DNA of 64,000 nucleotides, taken from the NCBI RefSeq assembly GCF_002161085.1, contig NZ_NFLU01000002.1, positions 186,001-250,000 on the forward strand. The letters are read 5' to 3'. Of this stretch, positions 8,035 to 17,843 are shown one piece after another. Made by a program: the position numbers and the translations under genes. The DNA comes from Flavonifractor sp. An112. Lineage in GTDB: Bacteria > Bacillota > Clostridia > Oscillospirales > Oscillospiraceae. Under the pieces are notes generated by a model. It did no database searches. It was not told where the DNA came from and saw only the letters and a program-made list of their open reading frames with translations. Every line of letters begins with the position of its first letter. Position 1 is the first letter of the stretch.

Positions 8035-9054
8035 ATGGCTAAGATGTATTACGAGAAGGACTGTGATCTGTCCTACCTGAACGGCAAGAAGATCGCCATC
8101 ATCGGCTACGGCTCTCAGGGCCACGCCCACGCCATGAACCTGAAGGATTCCGGCTGCGATGTGTGCGTTGGCCTGCGTGAGGGTTCCAAGAGCTGGGCCA
8201 AGGCCGAGCAGGCCGGTCTCCAGGTCAAGACCGTTGCCGAGGCCGCTCAGTGGGGCGACATTGTGATGATCCTCATCAACGACGAGGTTCAGGCTGAGGT
8301 TTACAAGAAGGATATCGCTCCCTACATGACCGAGGGCAAGGCCCTGGCTTTCGCCCACGGCTTCAACATCCGCTATCAGCAGATTGTGCCTCCTGCCGGC
8401 GTGGATGTGTTCATGGCTGCCCCCAAGGGCCCCGGCCACACCGTCCGCTCCACCTACGTCAACGGCAAGGGCGTGCCCTGCCTGGTGGCCGTGGAGCAGA
8501 ACGCCACCGGCAACGCCTATAAGATCGCCCTGGCCTACATCGCCGGTATCGGCGGCGCCCGCGCCGGCGTCATGGAGACCACCTTCCACGACGAGACCGA
8601 GACCGACCTGTTCGGTGAGCAGGCTGTGCTGTGCGGCGGCGTAGTGGATCTGATGAAGTGCGGCTTCGAGACCCTGGTGGAGGCCGGTTACGAGCCCGAG
8701 AACGCCTACTTCGAGTGCATCCACGAGATGAAGCTCATCATCGACCTGATCAACAAGGGCGGCGTGGCCGCCATGAACTACTCCATCTCCGACACCGCCG
8801 AGTACGGCGAATATGTGTCCGGTCCCCGGGTGCTGCCCTACGAGGAGACCAAGAAGAACATGAAGGCCGTGCTGGCCGACATCCAGGACGGCACCTTCGC
8901 CGGCAAGTGGATCGCCGAGAATAAGAACGGCCGTACCTTCTTCAACTCCAAGCGCGCCGCGCTCAAGAAGCACCAGATGGAGATCGTGGGCGAGGAGCTG
9001 CGCAAGAACATGATCTGGGGCGGCGACACCGACCTGGATACCGCTTCCAACTAA
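8035..9054 (+). CDS. ilvC: Ketol-acid reductoisomerase (NADP+)
   Basis: IlvC isomerises and reduces acetohydroxy acids to dihydroxy acids, the second common branched-chain step. At 339 aa it is a class I (short) enzyme. The Rossmann motif [10 protein letters not shown] is at about residues 24-33, and [11 protein letters not shown] follows, a loop of the type that favours NADPH. Metal-binding acidic residues lie in the [14 protein letters not shown] and [11 protein letters not shown] segments. AAAGGAGTG precedes the ATG. It is 130 nt beyond the displaced ilvN tail and ends at a strong terminator. Confidence 0.97.
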   Translation: MAKMYYEKDCDLSYLNGKKIAIIGYGSQGHAHAMNLKDSGCDVCVGLREGSKSWAKAEQAGLQVKTVAEAAQWGDIVMILINDEVQAEVYKKDIAPYMTEGKALAFAHGFNIRYQQIVPPAGVDVFMAAPKGPGHTVRSTYVNGKGVPCLVAVEQNATGNAYKIALAYIAGIGGARAGVMETTFHDETETDLFGEQAVLCGGVVDLMKCGFETLVEAGYEPENAYFECIHEMKLIIDLINKGGVAAMNYSISDTAEYGEYVSGPRVLPYEETKKNMKAVLADIQDGTFAGKWIAENKNGRTFFNSKRAALKKHQMEIVGEELRKNMIWGGDTDLDTASN

Positions 9055-9065
9055 TTGCAATATAA

Positions 9066-9100
9066 AAAAGGTGGCCCTCCGGCTGGAGGGCCACTTTTTA
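9066..9100. terminator. Bidirectional terminator between ilvC and the acyltransferase gene
   Basis: GTGGCCCTCC pairs with GGAGGGCCAC around a 4-nt loop. An A-run lies on the left and a T-run on the right, so it can serve both convergent genes. Confidence 0.85.
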
Positions 9101-9103
9101 TAC

Positions 9104-10123
9104 TCAGGATGCAAACCGCCTCATGAGCCGCTCCAGGATCCGGTGGAGCAGCACGCCCAAAGCGATATTGAGCGTATAGGCGATGAGATAGAAGCTGATG
9201 TGTCGGGGATCGTGGTCCAGCCAGGGCGCCAGCAGGCCGAACTCCCGGGTGATCACCACATTGAGCAGATAGATCTCCAGGCTGCTCCCCCCCACCAGAC
9301 GCAGGAAGGCAGGGACCCACCGTCCGGGGTACCAGTGCAGCACTCTACCCAGAAGTAGGCAGACAGGCATCACACCCACCACAACCGCCAGAATCAGGGG
9401 GAAGATCACCGGCTGGACCAGCCAGCCGGCCACAACTGCCAGTGCCAGAACAGCTGAAGTCACCCACACCGCCAGGTGCCGGGCATTGAGTTTTTTGCCC
9501 TCCATCACATAGGAGCCCACCAGAAAGCCCATGGCAAAATCGGGAATACGCAGCAGAAAATCCGGCAGATACAGTAGCCCGCCCCCCCAGGTTACCCGAT
9601 AGAGCAGGTAGCTGATCAGATAGATGAACAGGGTCAGCCACTCTTTATGGGCGCAGCGGCGGAACAGCTTGAAATAGAACGGTGCCGCCAGATAGAACGC
9701 CAGGATGGCGGAGATATACCAGTTGAACCCCTCCGGCACATTCAGCCAGTAGGATAAGGTGGACAGATTCCAGAAGATCACATCAGGAGTGATCCGCCCG
9801 GCCGCGGCCAGGGCCGCACTGTAGATCCCCACCACCAGCCAGAAGGCGGGCAGCAGCCGCCGCAGCCGTCGGCCTAGATAGCGCCCGTAGGACTCCTGTT
9901 CCCGCCGGGCCAGGGAGCAGCAGATTCCCATGCCGGAGAGCACCAGAAAGATGTCCACCCCTGCAAACCCCATGGAGCGAAAGGCCTTGAAGGGCAGGAA
10001 AGTGTCGTTCAGCTCATAGGCGTGGAAGAGCATGACATACAGCATGGCAATCCCCATCAGCTCTCCCCGGTAGCGGCTCAGCAGCCCATAGCCGCCAACT
10101 TCCCTGCCGTTTTCGTCGATCAC
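9104..10123 (-). CDS. Acyltransferase 3 family membrane protein
   Basis: A polytopic membrane protein of 339 aa from the acyltransferase 3 (OafA/YrhL-like) family, which O-acylates cell-surface sugars or lipids. About ten hydrophobic helices are visible. The N-terminal region has YVMLFHAYEL (with the catalytic-type His) and the later FAGVDIFLVLSGM motif typical of the family. The GTG at 10123 follows GGGGGTGG; longer frames upstream have no ribosome site. It stands alone between terminators, so the acceptor substrate cannot be told from context. Confidence 0.82.
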   Translation of the reverse strand: MIDENGREVGGYGLLSRYRGELMGIAMLYVMLFHAYELNDTFLPFKAFRSMGFAGVDIFLVLSGMGICCSLARREQESYGRYLGRRLRRLLPAFWLVVGIYSAALAAAGRITPDVIFWNLSTLSYWLNVPEGFNWYISAILAFYLAAPFYFKLFRRCAHKEWLTLFIYLISYLLYRVTWGGGLLYLPDFLLRIPDFAMGFLVGSYVMEGKKLNARHLAVWVTSAVLALAVVAGWLVQPVIFPLILAVVVGVMPVCLLLGRVLHWYPGRWVPAFLRLVGGSSLEIYLLNVVITREFGLLAPWLDHDPRHISFYLIAYTLNIALGVLLHRILERLMRRFAS

Positions 10124-10210
10124 CTGTCCACCCCCTTTTATCGTGGTTTCATTATAGGTGGCTCCTTCTCTTCCGTCAATCCCCCCAAACACCACTATGC
10201 TCCCAGCACA

Positions 10211-10239
10211 TTGTAGACTCCCTCCCCTCATGCTATAGT
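10211..10239 (+). promoter_or_regulatory. Promoter of the lipoprotein gene
   Basis: TTGTAG (10211-10216) and TATAGT (10234-10239) are spaced by 17 nt, about 35 nt upstream of the lipoprotein ATG. A GAGGAGGAAAA ribosome site follows. Confidence 0.55.
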
Positions 10240-10274
10240 ACAGGTGTATATAATCTGATGAGGAGGAAAATGCA

Positions 10275-11210
10275 ATGAAATATCACCGGCTGCTGCCTGG
10301 GGCCCTGGCCCTGGCGCTCTCCGTCTCTCTGTGCGCCTGCGGCGGAGCGCCTGACAGTCCTTCCGGCGCACCGGCCCAGACGCTGGAAGAACTGACCGCT
10401 GGCCAGACTATCACATCAGAAACCGCTGAGCTCACCCTGAAAGGGGTGGTCATTCTGGACGCAGTGGTGGATGAAAACATCAACCTGAACGCCAAGGATG
10501 ACAGCGACTACCTGTGTGCCATCTACAACATCAAAAATACCGGTGCCACGGAGGACGATCTCATTCCGGAAACCGTACTCTCTAATAAGGTATTTTACCA
10601 GGAAAAATATGAATATACGGAATTTGATCAGGATATCGCAGGCAACGGCAACGCCTATACCGGCCATACTCCCCTGCCGCCGCTGCGGGATTTCACCCTG
10701 TACTGCATCGTGGAAATCCCGCCGGAGGCCTCCGAGCATCCGGAGGAGCTGGTGCTGACCACCACTCTGGCCGGAACCAGCTATCAGACCACCGAGGTTC
10801 AGAACGCAATAGCATTCCAGCAGGAAGCCCTGGAGGTGGTGGGCGAGTTCACCAGCGGCATCCATGACTTTTTCAACACCATCAACTTCACCATCAGCTT
10901 CGACACTGAGCCCTATCGGGAGGCCTATCGCGCCGCCCAGGCTTCCTATGATCAGGTGAAGGATGCTCTGTCCCAGCTGACACCCCCTCCCTACTATCAG
11001 GAGGGCTATGACGCCCTGATGGAAGTCGCTGCACAGTGGGAGGAATTCCTTACTCCGGTATGCGCTCTGCTGGATGCCTCTGACCAGGAATTTGCCCAGG
11101 CCATGTCTGATTCCAGCGACAATTTTGATGCGGAGGCCTTTGACCAGCGCATTGATCTGATCCAAACTTCCATACCTTTCCTGATGGATACCGACCTGCG
11201 GAATCTGTAA
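10275..11210 (+). CDS. Putative secreted lipoprotein of unknown function
   Basis: A 311-aa protein with a lipoprotein signal peptide: a short basic start, a hydrophobic stretch and the lipobox-like end LCAC at about residues 19-22. After a Pro/Ser-rich linker comes a region of about 130 residues with alternating beta-type hydrophobicity, resembling the immunoglobulin-like DUF4352/DUF5067 fold (inference). The last ~130 residues look helical. GAGGAGG precedes the start. It forms a single-gene unit with its own promoter and terminator. No enzymatic motif was seen. Confidence 0.7.
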   Translation: MKYHRLLPGALALALSVSLCACGGAPDSPSGAPAQTLEELTAGQTITSETAELTLKGVVILDAVVDENINLNAKDDSDYLCAIYNIKNTGATEDDLIPETVLSNKVFYQEKYEYTEFDQDIAGNGNAYTGHTPLPPLRDFTLYCIVEIPPEASEHPEELVLTTTLAGTSYQTTEVQNAIAFQQEALEVVGEFTSGIHDFFNTINFTISFDTEPYREAYRAAQASYDQVKDALSQLTPPPYYQEGYDALMEVAAQWEEFLTPVCALLDASDQEFAQAMSDSSDNFDAEAFDQRIDLIQTSIPFLMDTDLRNL

Positions 11211-11223
11211 CCTAACTCCTTGC

Positions 11224-11250
11224 GCGGCCCCCGTCTGGGGGCCGCTTTTT
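11224..11250. terminator. Terminator after the lipoprotein gene
   Basis: GCGGCCCCC pairs with GGGGGCCGC, followed by TTTTT. It touches the 3' end of the convergent GntR gene. Confidence 0.8.
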
Positions 11251-11920
11251 ACAGTCCCATCACATCCATGGAGTGGCGCATATGGATGGCCATGGCGTAG
11301 CCCGCCCCCTCTCCGTCCCGCTTACGGAAAAATTCCATCAGCAGAGCGTGGTCCCGGCACGTGTCTTCAGCCAGCCGCTCCTGGTGCTCTCCCGCCGTGA
11401 GAGCGGCGGCCACCGCCTGATCGATGAGGGGAAGCAGCCGCACCAGAAACTCATTGTGGGCGCCCCGGACGATGGCGGCGTGAAAGGCCCGGTCGGCCTG
11501 GGTTCGGTCCTCCCCCGCCCGGATGCACCGCTCTACTTCCTCTCCCCGGGCCAGGATATTTGCCAGCTCCTCCTCTGTGGCCCGTTGGCAGGCCAGGGCG
11601 GCAGCCCTGGGTTCAAAAATAGAGCGCAGCTCAAACAGGTCCCGCAACTGCCCCCGTACCCGCTCCAGGCTGGAGAAGCCGAAGTCGTCCATCTCCTCCA
11701 CCGCCGCCGACACAAAGGTGCCCTTGCCCCGGCGCACCTCCAGCACCCCCTGGGCAGTCAGGGTGCGGATGGCCTCCCGCAGGGTGGCCCGGCTCACCCC
11801 CAGCTCCCCGGCCAGCTCCACCTCATTGGGCAACTTCTCCCCCGGCTTAAGTCCCTTCTCCACTACAATACGACTGTATAATCCCTCCGCCGTCTGCTGA
11901 GCCAAACTTTTTTTCTCCAT
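11249..11920 (-). CDS. GntR/FadR-family (FCD) transcriptional regulator
   Basis: A 223-aa regulator with an N-terminal winged helix (about residues 10-75, including ELGVSRATLREAIRTL and the wing GVLEVRRGKGTFVS) and a C-terminal helical FCD effector domain. FCD proteins usually sense small carboxylic acids through a metal site; conserved Asp/His positions such as FHAAIVRGAHN are present. It is divergent from ilvD across 117 nt, which suggests it may control ilvD in response to a keto or hydroxy acid. That role is inferred from position only. Confidence 0.85.
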   Translation of the reverse strand: MEKKSLAQQTAEGLYSRIVVEKGLKPGEKLPNEVELAGELGVSRATLREAIRTLTAQGVLEVRRGKGTFVSAAVEEMDDFGFSSLERVRGQLRDLFELRSIFEPRAAALACQRATEEELANILARGEEVERCIRAGEDRTQADRAFHAAIVRGAHNEFLVRLLPLIDQAVAAALTAGEHQERLAEDTCRDHALLMEFFRKRDGEGAGYAMAIHMRHSMDVMGL

Positions 11921-11945
11921 ACCCTACTTCCCTTCTGGTCAGTCC

Positions 11946-11974
11946 TTGACAGTTCTGCCACTATCATATAGTAT
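11946..11974 (+). promoter_or_regulatory. Promoter of ilvD
   Basis: TTGACA (11946-11951) and TAGTAT (11969-11974) are 17 nt apart. The -10 region lies in an AT-rich, partly palindromic stretch (CTATCATATAGTATATAG) that could be the operator of the divergent GntR regulator; that is a guess. Confidence 0.65.
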
Positions 11975-12037
11975 ATAGTCAGACAATGCAAGCGTTATCA
12001 TACAACGCAAGTGATACATAGAAGGAGGTCATTCCCC

Positions 12038-13699
12038 ATGCGCAGCGACAATGTTACCAAGGGCGTGGAGCGCGCCCCCAACCGCTCCCTTTTTTATGCT
12101 CTGGGCTACACCAAGGAGGAGCTGGAGCGTCCCCTCATCGGCGTGGTGTGCTCCTACAATGAGATCGTCCCCGGCCACATGAATCTGGACAAGATCGCCG
12201 AGGCCGTCAAGGCCGGCGTCCGGGCTGCCGGCGGCACCCCGGTGGAGTTCCCCGCCATCGCCGTGTGCGACGGCATCGCCATGGGCCACATCGGCATGAA
12301 GTATTCTCTGGTCACCCGTGATCTCATCGCCGACTCCACCGAGGCCATGGCCATTGCCCATCAGTTTGATGGCCTGGTGATGATCCCCAACTGCGACAAG
12401 AACGTGCCCGGCCTGCTGATGGCCGCCGCCCGGGTGAACATTCCCACCATCTTCTGCTCCGGCGGTCCCATGCTGGCCGGCCGGCTCAACGACGGCCGCC
12501 GCTCCTGCCTGAGCCATATGTTTGAGGCGGTGGGCGCCTACAAGGCCGGCAAGCTGGACGAGTGCGGCGTAGAGGACTATGAGAACAATGCCTGCCCCAC
12601 CTGCGGCTCCTGCTCCGGTATGTACACCGCCAACTCCATGAACTGCCTCACCGAGGCCATCGGCATGGGCCTGCGTGGCAACGGTACCATTCCCGCCGTG
12701 TGGTCCGCCCGGCTGCGGCTGGCCAAGCACGCCGGTATGCAGATTATGGAACTGGTGAAGAACAACATCCGTCCCCGGGACATCATGACCCCTGCCGCCT
12801 TCCACAACGCCGAAGCGGTGGATATGGCCCTGGGCTGCTCCACCAACACCATGCTCCACCTGCCCGCCATCGCCCACGAGTGCGGCATCGAGCTGGATCT
12901 GGACATGAGCAACGAGATCTCCTCCAAGACTCCCAACCTGTGCCATCTGGCTCCCGCCGGCGACACCTACATGGAGGATCTGGAGGGTGCCGGCGGCGTG
13001 TACGCCGTGATGAAAGAGTTGACCAAGAAGGGCCTGCTGGACACCTCTGTTATGACCTGCACCGGCAAGACCCTGGAGGAGAATCTGGAGGGCGTCACCA
13101 ACCGCAACCCGGAGCTCATCCGCCCCATCGAGAACCCCTACTCCCCCGACGGCGGCATTGCCGTGCTCAAGGGCAATCTGGCCCCTGAGGGCTGCGTGGT
13201 GAAGCGCTCCGCTGTGGCTCCTGAGATGATGGCCCACACCGGCCCCGCCCGTGTCTTTGACAGCGAGGAGGAGGCTATTTCCGCCATCTACGCCGGCAAG
13301 ATTGTCCCCGGCGACGTGGTAGTCATCCGCTACGAGGGCCCCAAGGGCGGTCCCGGTATGCGCGAGATGCTCAACCCCACCTCCGCTATCGTGGGTATGG
13401 GTCTGGGCGAGAGCGTGGCTCTCATCACCGATGGCCGGTTCTCCGGAGCCACCCGAGGCGCCGCTATCGGCCACGTCTGCCCCGAGGCTGCTCAGGGCGG
13501 CCCCATCGCCCTGGTAGAGGAGGGCGACATCATCTCCATCGATATCCCCTCCTGCAAGATCGAGCTGCAGGTGGACGAGGCTACCCTGGCCCAGCGGAAA
13601 GCCAAGTGGGTGTGCCCCGAGCCCAAGGTCAAAACGGGATATCTGGCCCGGTACGCCAAGCTGGTCACCTCCGCCTCCCGGGGCGCGGTGCTGGAGTAA
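12038..13699 (+). CDS. ilvD: Dihydroxy-acid dehydratase
   Basis: IlvD dehydrates dihydroxy acids to branched-chain 2-keto acids, the third step after IlvB/N and IlvC. At 553 aa it has normal length. The Fe-S cluster cysteines are visible in PNCDKNVPG (about residue 115) and in [18 protein letters not shown] (about residues 185-202). The ATG at 12038 follows GAAGGAGGTC; the longer upstream frame lacks support. It is separated from the T-box-controlled ilvBNC genes by 3 kb and has its own promoter, so it is probably controlled differently. Confidence 0.97.
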   Translation: MRSDNVTKGVERAPNRSLFYALGYTKEELERPLIGVVCSYNEIVPGHMNLDKIAEAVKAGVRAAGGTPVEFPAIAVCDGIAMGHIGMKYSLVTRDLIADSTEAMAIAHQFDGLVMIPNCDKNVPGLLMAAARVNIPTIFCSGGPMLAGRLNDGRRSCLSHMFEAVGAYKAGKLDECGVEDYENNACPTCGSCSGMYTANSMNCLTEAIGMGLRGNGTIPAVWSARLRLAKHAGMQIMELVKNNIRPRDIMTPAAFHNAEAVDMALGCSTNTMLHLPAIAHECGIELDLDMSNEISSKTPNLCHLAPAGDTYMEDLEGAGGVYAVMKELTKKGLLDTSVMTCTGKTLEENLEGVTNRNPELIRPIENPYSPDGGIAVLKGNLAPEGCVVKRSAVAPEMMAHTGPARVFDSEEEAISAIYAGKIVPGDVVVIRYEGPKGGPGMREMLNPTSAIVGMGLGESVALITDGRFSGATRGAAIGHVCPEAAQGGPIALVEEGDIISIDIPSCKIELQVDEATLAQRKAKWVCPEPKVKTGYLARYAKLVTSASRGAVLE

Positions 13700-13724
13700 G
13701 CCCCTATTTCCCTTTCAAGATGCA

Positions 13725-13757
13725 AAACATGGCCGCCCTGACGGGCGGCCATGTTTA
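13725..13757. terminator. Bidirectional terminator between ilvD and sdaAA
   Basis: AAACATGGCCGCCC pairs with GGGCGGCCATGTTT around TGAC, followed by a T-rich tail. Confidence 0.85.
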
Positions 13758-13772
13758 TTTTGTATTAAGTTG

Positions 13773-14642
13773 TCAGCCGCAGCACCCGCACCGCTCGCAG
13801 GCGGAAGGAGTGGCAGCACAGCCGCCCTGTGCGGTCTCCCGCAGCTCGGCGGGCAGGTAGCGACCCACCCGGTACATGGCGGCCAGCATCTCATCAAAGG
13901 GGATCAGCTGCTGAATTCCGCTCAGCGCAATTTCGGCGGCAACCAGCGCATTTGCCACACCGGCAGCATTGCGGTTCTGACAGGGGTACTCCACCAGACC
14001 GCCCACCGGGTCACACACCAGGCCCAGCATATTCATCAGCACAGTGGACGCCGCGCTGAGACACTGCTCCGGCTCACCGCCCATCAGCTCCACGGCAGCA
14101 GAGGCAGCCATGGCAGCGGCAATGCCCACCTCCGCCTGGCAGCCGCCCACCGCACCGGCCACGGTTGCATTCCGCATGGCCAGATAACCGATGGCGCCGG
14201 CGTTGAACAGCCCTTCTATGATCCGGGCGTCCGAGATGTGGTAGGTATCCTGAAGGGCCAGCAGCAGGCCGGGCACCACGCCGGAGGAACCAGCGGTAGG
14301 GGCGGCCACGATCAGGCCCATGGAGGCGTTGACCTCCAGCACCGCCATGGCGTAGGTAATGGCCTTCTGAAGCACAGGTCCGCAGATATCCTTCTTCTTG
14401 GCGGCGTGGGCGGCCAGATGCTTGGCCTCGCCGCCGATGAGTCCGCCCATGGAGCGGACAGGGCTGGTCAGCGGAATAGTGGCTGACTCCCGCATGATCT
14501 CCAATGCCCGTTTCATGCGCCGGGTGACCGTATCCACCGTGGTCTCTCCCAGAATGCACTCCCGGCGACGCATGATCTCAGAGATGGAACACCCCTCCTG
14601 ACGGCACAGCGCCAGCAGTTCGTTGGCATTTTTAAACTCCAT
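13773..14642 (-). CDS. sdaAA: L-serine dehydratase, alpha subunit
   Basis: With the beta subunit it deaminates L-serine to pyruvate and ammonia using an oxygen-sensitive [4Fe-4S] cluster. The 289-aa sequence has AAPTAGSSGVVPG (about residues 113-125) and cysteines in the expected cluster region (CDPVGG, VEYPCQNRN). The C-terminus ends in an unusual Cys-rich run, ACERCGCCG. It follows sdaAB by 12 nt in one operon with a DAACS transporter, which suggests serine uptake and breakdown. Confidence 0.95.
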   Translation of the reverse strand: MEFKNANELLALCRQEGCSISEIMRRRECILGETTVDTVTRRMKRALEIMRESATIPLTSPVRSMGGLIGGEAKHLAAHAAKKKDICGPVLQKAITYAMAVLEVNASMGLIVAAPTAGSSGVVPGLLLALQDTYHISDARIIEGLFNAGAIGYLAMRNATVAGAVGGCQAEVGIAAAMAASAAVELMGGEPEQCLSAASTVLMNMLGLVCDPVGGLVEYPCQNRNAAGVANALVAAEIALSGIQQLIPFDEMLAAMYRVGRYLPAELRETAQGGCAATPSACERCGCCG

Positions 14643-14654
14643 GTTCCCGCCTCC

Positions 14655-15323
14655 TTACGACTGAACAATCATAACGTCCTGGATATAGGGGTTGGCCCGC
14701 AATTCCTCGCCGATGCCGTCGGGCAGAGTACCGTCCGACTCGATGATACTGTAAGCGGTATCTCCCTTGCCCTCCCGGAACAGACGCATAAAGGCGATGT
14801 TCACGTTGCGGTCACTGAGCACCTTGGTCAGGTGGGCCACCACTCCGGGCTTGTCCTGCTGGATCACCACCACCGAGGCGTACTCGCCGCTGAAGTCCAC
14901 ACGGACGCCGTTGATGCGCACGATGTGCATCTTGCCGCCTCCCAGGGACTCGCCCCGGACGGTCATAACCTGCCCGGCAGCGTTCTCCATGCGGATGTCC
15001 ACGGTGTTGGGGTGGATGTCGGTCTCCACCTCATTGGGAGTAAAAGAGAAGGCAAGGCCCCGCTCGTTGGCAATGCGGAAGGAGTCCCGAATGCACAGAT
15101 CATCGGTGGAGAAACCCATGATACCGCCCAGCAGGGCCCGGTCGGTACCGTGGCCGTGGTAGGTCTTGGCAAAGGAACCGTAGAGGGTAAAGTCCACCTT
15201 CTTCAGAGGCGGCGCCAGCAGCTTGTGAGCCACGTTGGCAATAAGCACCGCACCGGCAGTGTGGGAGCTGGACGGACCAATCATATTGGGTCCCAATACG
15301 TCGAATACGCTGATGAACGACAT
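14655..15323 (-). CDS. sdaAB: L-serine dehydratase, beta subunit
   Basis: This 222-aa subunit has the SDH beta domain at the N-terminus (VFDVLGPNMIGPSSSHTAGA, about residues 6-25) and a C-terminal ACT domain (about residues 145-220, DKPGVVAHLTKVLSDRNVNI). The ACT domain is a likely serine-sensing or dimerisation module. It lies between the symporter gene (4 nt) and sdaAA (12 nt) on the same strand. Confidence 0.95.
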   Translation of the reverse strand: MSFISVFDVLGPNMIGPSSSHTAGAVLIANVAHKLLAPPLKKVDFTLYGSFAKTYHGHGTDRALLGGIMGFSTDDLCIRDSFRIANERGLAFSFTPNEVETDIHPNTVDIRMENAAGQVMTVRGESLGGGKMHIVRINGVRVDFSGEYASVVVIQQDKPGVVAHLTKVLSDRNVNIAFMRLFREGKGDTAYSIIESDGTLPDGIGEELRANPYIQDVMIVQS

Positions 15324-15327
15324 AGAA

Positions 15328-16554
15328 TCACTCCTCCGAGGCGGCAGGCGCCTTCAGAATGAATTTCTGGTAGATGGCATTGACAATGGTACCGATGGCG
15401 TTGTCACCGGATACGTTACAGGCGGTGCCAAAGGAATCCTGAGTAATATAGAGGGCCACCATGATGGCACAGATGGGGCCGTTCACATCGCCGGCCTCGG
15501 TACCGAACACCATGTACAGGAAGGGCAGCGCGGTCATGATGGAGCCGCCGGGGGCGCCGGGGGAGGCCACCATGGCAATGCCCAGAGTCATGATGAAGGG
15601 CACCACAGTACCCAGGCTGATGGGCAGCTGGTACATCAGGCACACGGCGGTGGCACAGGCGGTGATGGTGATCATGGAACCGGCCATATGGATGTTGGCG
15701 CACAGCGGCACCACAAAATTGCGGATCTCCTCCAGAATGCCGTCCTTCTTGGCGCACTCCAGGTTGACGGGGATGGTGGCGGCGGAGGACTGAGTGCCGA
15801 TGGCGGTGGCGTAGCCGGGGATCTGGTTGCGGATCAGAGCGAAGGGATTCTTCTTGGATACTGCACCTGCCACAATAAACTGGATGCAGATATAGATCAG
15901 GTGCATGGCGATGACCACCAGGAATACCTTCCACAGGATGCCCAGAATGGCGAACGTCTTGCCGGAGGCAGTCATGTTGGTAAAGGTGCCGCAGATGTAG
16001 AGGGGCAGCAGGGGGATGATGACCACATGGAGCACCTTATCAATAATGGCGGAGAAATCCTCCATGCCGTGATAGAGGCTGTCACCAATCTCCTTGCCCC
16101 GCATATTGGACAGGCACAGCCCCAGCACGAAGGCCAGAGTAACCGCGGACAGGGTATCCAGCAGTGGAGGAATGGATAAAGAAAAATAGCTTTCCAGAGA
16201 AACGTCCGCCGTCTGGGCAATCTGGTCCAGGGCGCCTTCACTCATGAAGGAGGGGAAAAGGTTGGAGGAAACCAGATAGGAGGCGGAACCCGCCACCAGC
16301 GTAGACACATAGGACAGGGCCACTGTAATGAGCAGAAGCTTACCGGCGCCGCTGCGCAGGTTGGCAATGCCCATGGTCACATAGGCCACAATCATCAGCG
16401 GGATGATGAAGGACAGGAATGTGCTGAAAATCGAGGAGCAGGTCACAATCACACGGTTGAACCCCTCCGGCATATAGGAGCCAAACAAGATGCCAAGGAT
16501 AATTGCAATGATGAGCTTCGGGATCAGGCCAATTTTAATCTTTTTCTTTGCCAT
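15328..16554 (-). CDS. Dicarboxylate/amino acid:cation symporter (DAACS family), probable serine uptake
   Basis: A 408-aa transporter with about eight hydrophobic helices and the re-entrant serine-rich motif GTQSSAATIPV (about residue 260), typical of the DAACS/SstT/GltP family. The ATG at 16554 follows AAGGGAGGAAC; an in-frame upstream start has no support. It is the first gene of an operon with sdaAB and sdaAA, so serine or threonine is the most likely substrate. This is inferred from context; glutamate or dicarboxylate transport cannot be excluded. Confidence 0.85.
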   Translation of the reverse strand: MAKKKIKIGLIPKLIIAIILGILFGSYMPEGFNRVIVTCSSIFSTFLSFIIPLMIVAYVTMGIANLRSGAGKLLLITVALSYVSTLVAGSASYLVSSNLFPSFMSEGALDQIAQTADVSLESYFSLSIPPLLDTLSAVTLAFVLGLCLSNMRGKEIGDSLYHGMEDFSAIIDKVLHVVIIPLLPLYICGTFTNMTASGKTFAILGILWKVFLVVIAMHLIYICIQFIVAGAVSKKNPFALIRNQIPGYATAIGTQSSAATIPVNLECAKKDGILEEIRNFVVPLCANIHMAGSMITITACATAVCLMYQLPISLGTVVPFIMTLGIAMVASPGAPGGSIMTALPFLYMVFGTEAGDVNGPICAIMVALYITQDSFGTACNVSGDNAIGTIVNAIYQKFILKAPAASEE

Positions 16555-16616
16555 ATAAGTTCCTCCCTTAACTTTCTCTATTTTGTCCATTTCCCTATTG
16601 ACTTTTGGAGGGCCTT

Positions 16617-16645
16617 AGTATAACATTGCACAACAATTAAATCAA
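16617..16645 (-). promoter_or_regulatory. Promoter of the serine-uptake/sda operon
   Basis: On the minus strand, TTGATT (16640-16645) and TATACT (16617-16622) are 17 nt apart. The 60 nt around it are very AT-rich, as is common for a LysR-regulator binding region shared by divergent genes. Confidence 0.55.
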
Positions 16646-16716
16646 ATAAATCTAATTTATCATATAATTGAATTTTCTTAATATCAAACTCACCGGTATG
16701 GCAGGAGGCTTGCATT

Positions 16717-17634
16717 ATGGAGCTGCGTCAGCTGACCACATTCATCCGGGTGGCCCAATTTCAAAGTTTCTCCAAGGCGGCGGCCAGTTTGGGATATTCC
16801 CAGTCCGCCGTCACGGTACAAATCCGCCTTCTGGAGGAGGAACTGCGGGTCCGGCTCTTTGACCGTATGGGAAAGCGGGTGTGTCTCACCGGACAGGGGA
16901 AGGTCTTTCTGGACAGCGCCATCAGCATCATTCAGGATGTATCTAAAGCCAAGCTGGCTCTGGCAGGTGAGGATGAAACCCTGCGGGGCCAGCTCCATAT
17001 CGGGACACTGGAATCCCTCTGCTACGCCCGACTGCCCGGTATCATCCGGAATTTCCGGATACGGCATCCCCAGGTGAGCATCCAGATCACCACGGGTACG
17101 CCGGAGGAGATCATCACTAAAATGGAGCGGGGAGAGCTGGACATCATTTACATTCTGGATGAGCCACTCTATAACAACAGCTGGTGCAAAATGCTGGAGC
17201 TGCAGGAGGAAGTGGTAGTGGTAGCCTCCGCTTCGCTGGGGGCGGCGCTGAGCGGCCACTCCCACAAGCTGGTGGACCTGCTGGACAAGCCCTTCTATCT
17301 GACGGAGCGGGACGCCAACTACCGTCGGCTGCTGGACCAGCGGCTGGCTGCCTTTGGCCAGGCCATCACCCCTGCATTGGAGAGCAGCTACGCCTCCTTC
17401 CTGCTGCGAGTTCTGGAGGAGACGGAAGGGCTGTCCTTCCTGCCCCGTTTTCTGGTGGAAGAACCGGTGCGCCAAGGAAAGTTGGCCATTGTGGATGTCA
17501 GCGACCTCAAGGCGGTAATGTATGGCCAGATCTTCTATCACCGGGAGAAATGGGCCACCCGGGAGATGGAGGAGTTTGTCCGCTTCTGTACCCCGCCTGG
17601 AGAGGACCGTCCCTCTGTCCTGTTATCCCTGTAA
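16717..17634 (+). CDS. LysR-family transcriptional regulator
   Basis: A 305-aa LTTR with the N-terminal winged helix (residues 1-60, MELRQLTTFIRVAQFQSFSK and SLGYSQSAVTVQIRLLEEEL) and a C-terminal periplasmic-binding-like effector domain. It is divergent from the symporter-sdaAB-sdaAA operon across about 160 nt, the classic layout for a LysR regulator of that operon. The likely effector is serine or a related compound, inferred from context only. Confidence 0.88.
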   Translation: MELRQLTTFIRVAQFQSFSKAAASLGYSQSAVTVQIRLLEEELRVRLFDRMGKRVCLTGQGKVFLDSAISIIQDVSKAKLALAGEDETLRGQLHIGTLESLCYARLPGIIRNFRIRHPQVSIQITTGTPEEIITKMERGELDIIYILDEPLYNNSWCKMLELQEEVVVVASASLGAALSGHSHKLVDLLDKPFYLTERDANYRRLLDQRLAAFGQAITPALESSYASFLLRVLEETEGLSFLPRFLVEEPVRQGKLAIVDVSDLKAVMYGQIFYHREKWATREMEEFVRFCTPPGEDRPSVLLSL

Positions 17635-17638
17635 AAAA

Positions 17639-17696
17639 CAAAACAGCCGCCCCGTGAGCCTGCTTCCACAGAAGCGGTTCACGGGGCGGCTGTTTA
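17639..17696. terminator. Terminator after the LysR gene
   Basis: AAACAGCCGCCCCGTGA (17641-17657) pairs with TCACGGGGCGGCTGTTT (17679-17695) around a 21-nt loop. It can act for the LysR gene and for the convergent phage-derived operon. Confidence 0.8.
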
Positions 17697-17708
17697 CACG
17701 ATCATGCG

Positions 17709-17843
17709 CTATGCTTTTTCCGTCTGGCTGAGAATTGCCGCAGCTTCTTCCTCTGTCAGCTTGCCTGCCTCTGCCAGGGCCTGTATACGCTGCTCATCCC
17801 ACAGTCTGGGATAATATTTCTTAGCCAACTCGTACACGTTCAC
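17709..17843 (-). CDS. XkdX-like small phage protein
   Basis: A 44-residue frame starting with GTG that overlaps the previous stop in a GTGA arrangement. The pattern YELAKKYYPRLWDEQRIQAL followed by KLTEEEAAAIL resembles XkdX-type proteins encoded at the end of phage tail modules. It is the last gene of a four-gene overlapping operon. The family link is by eye, from length and pattern. Confidence 0.6.
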   Translation of the reverse strand: MNVYELAKKYYPRLWDEQRIQALAEAGKLTEEEAAAILSQTEKA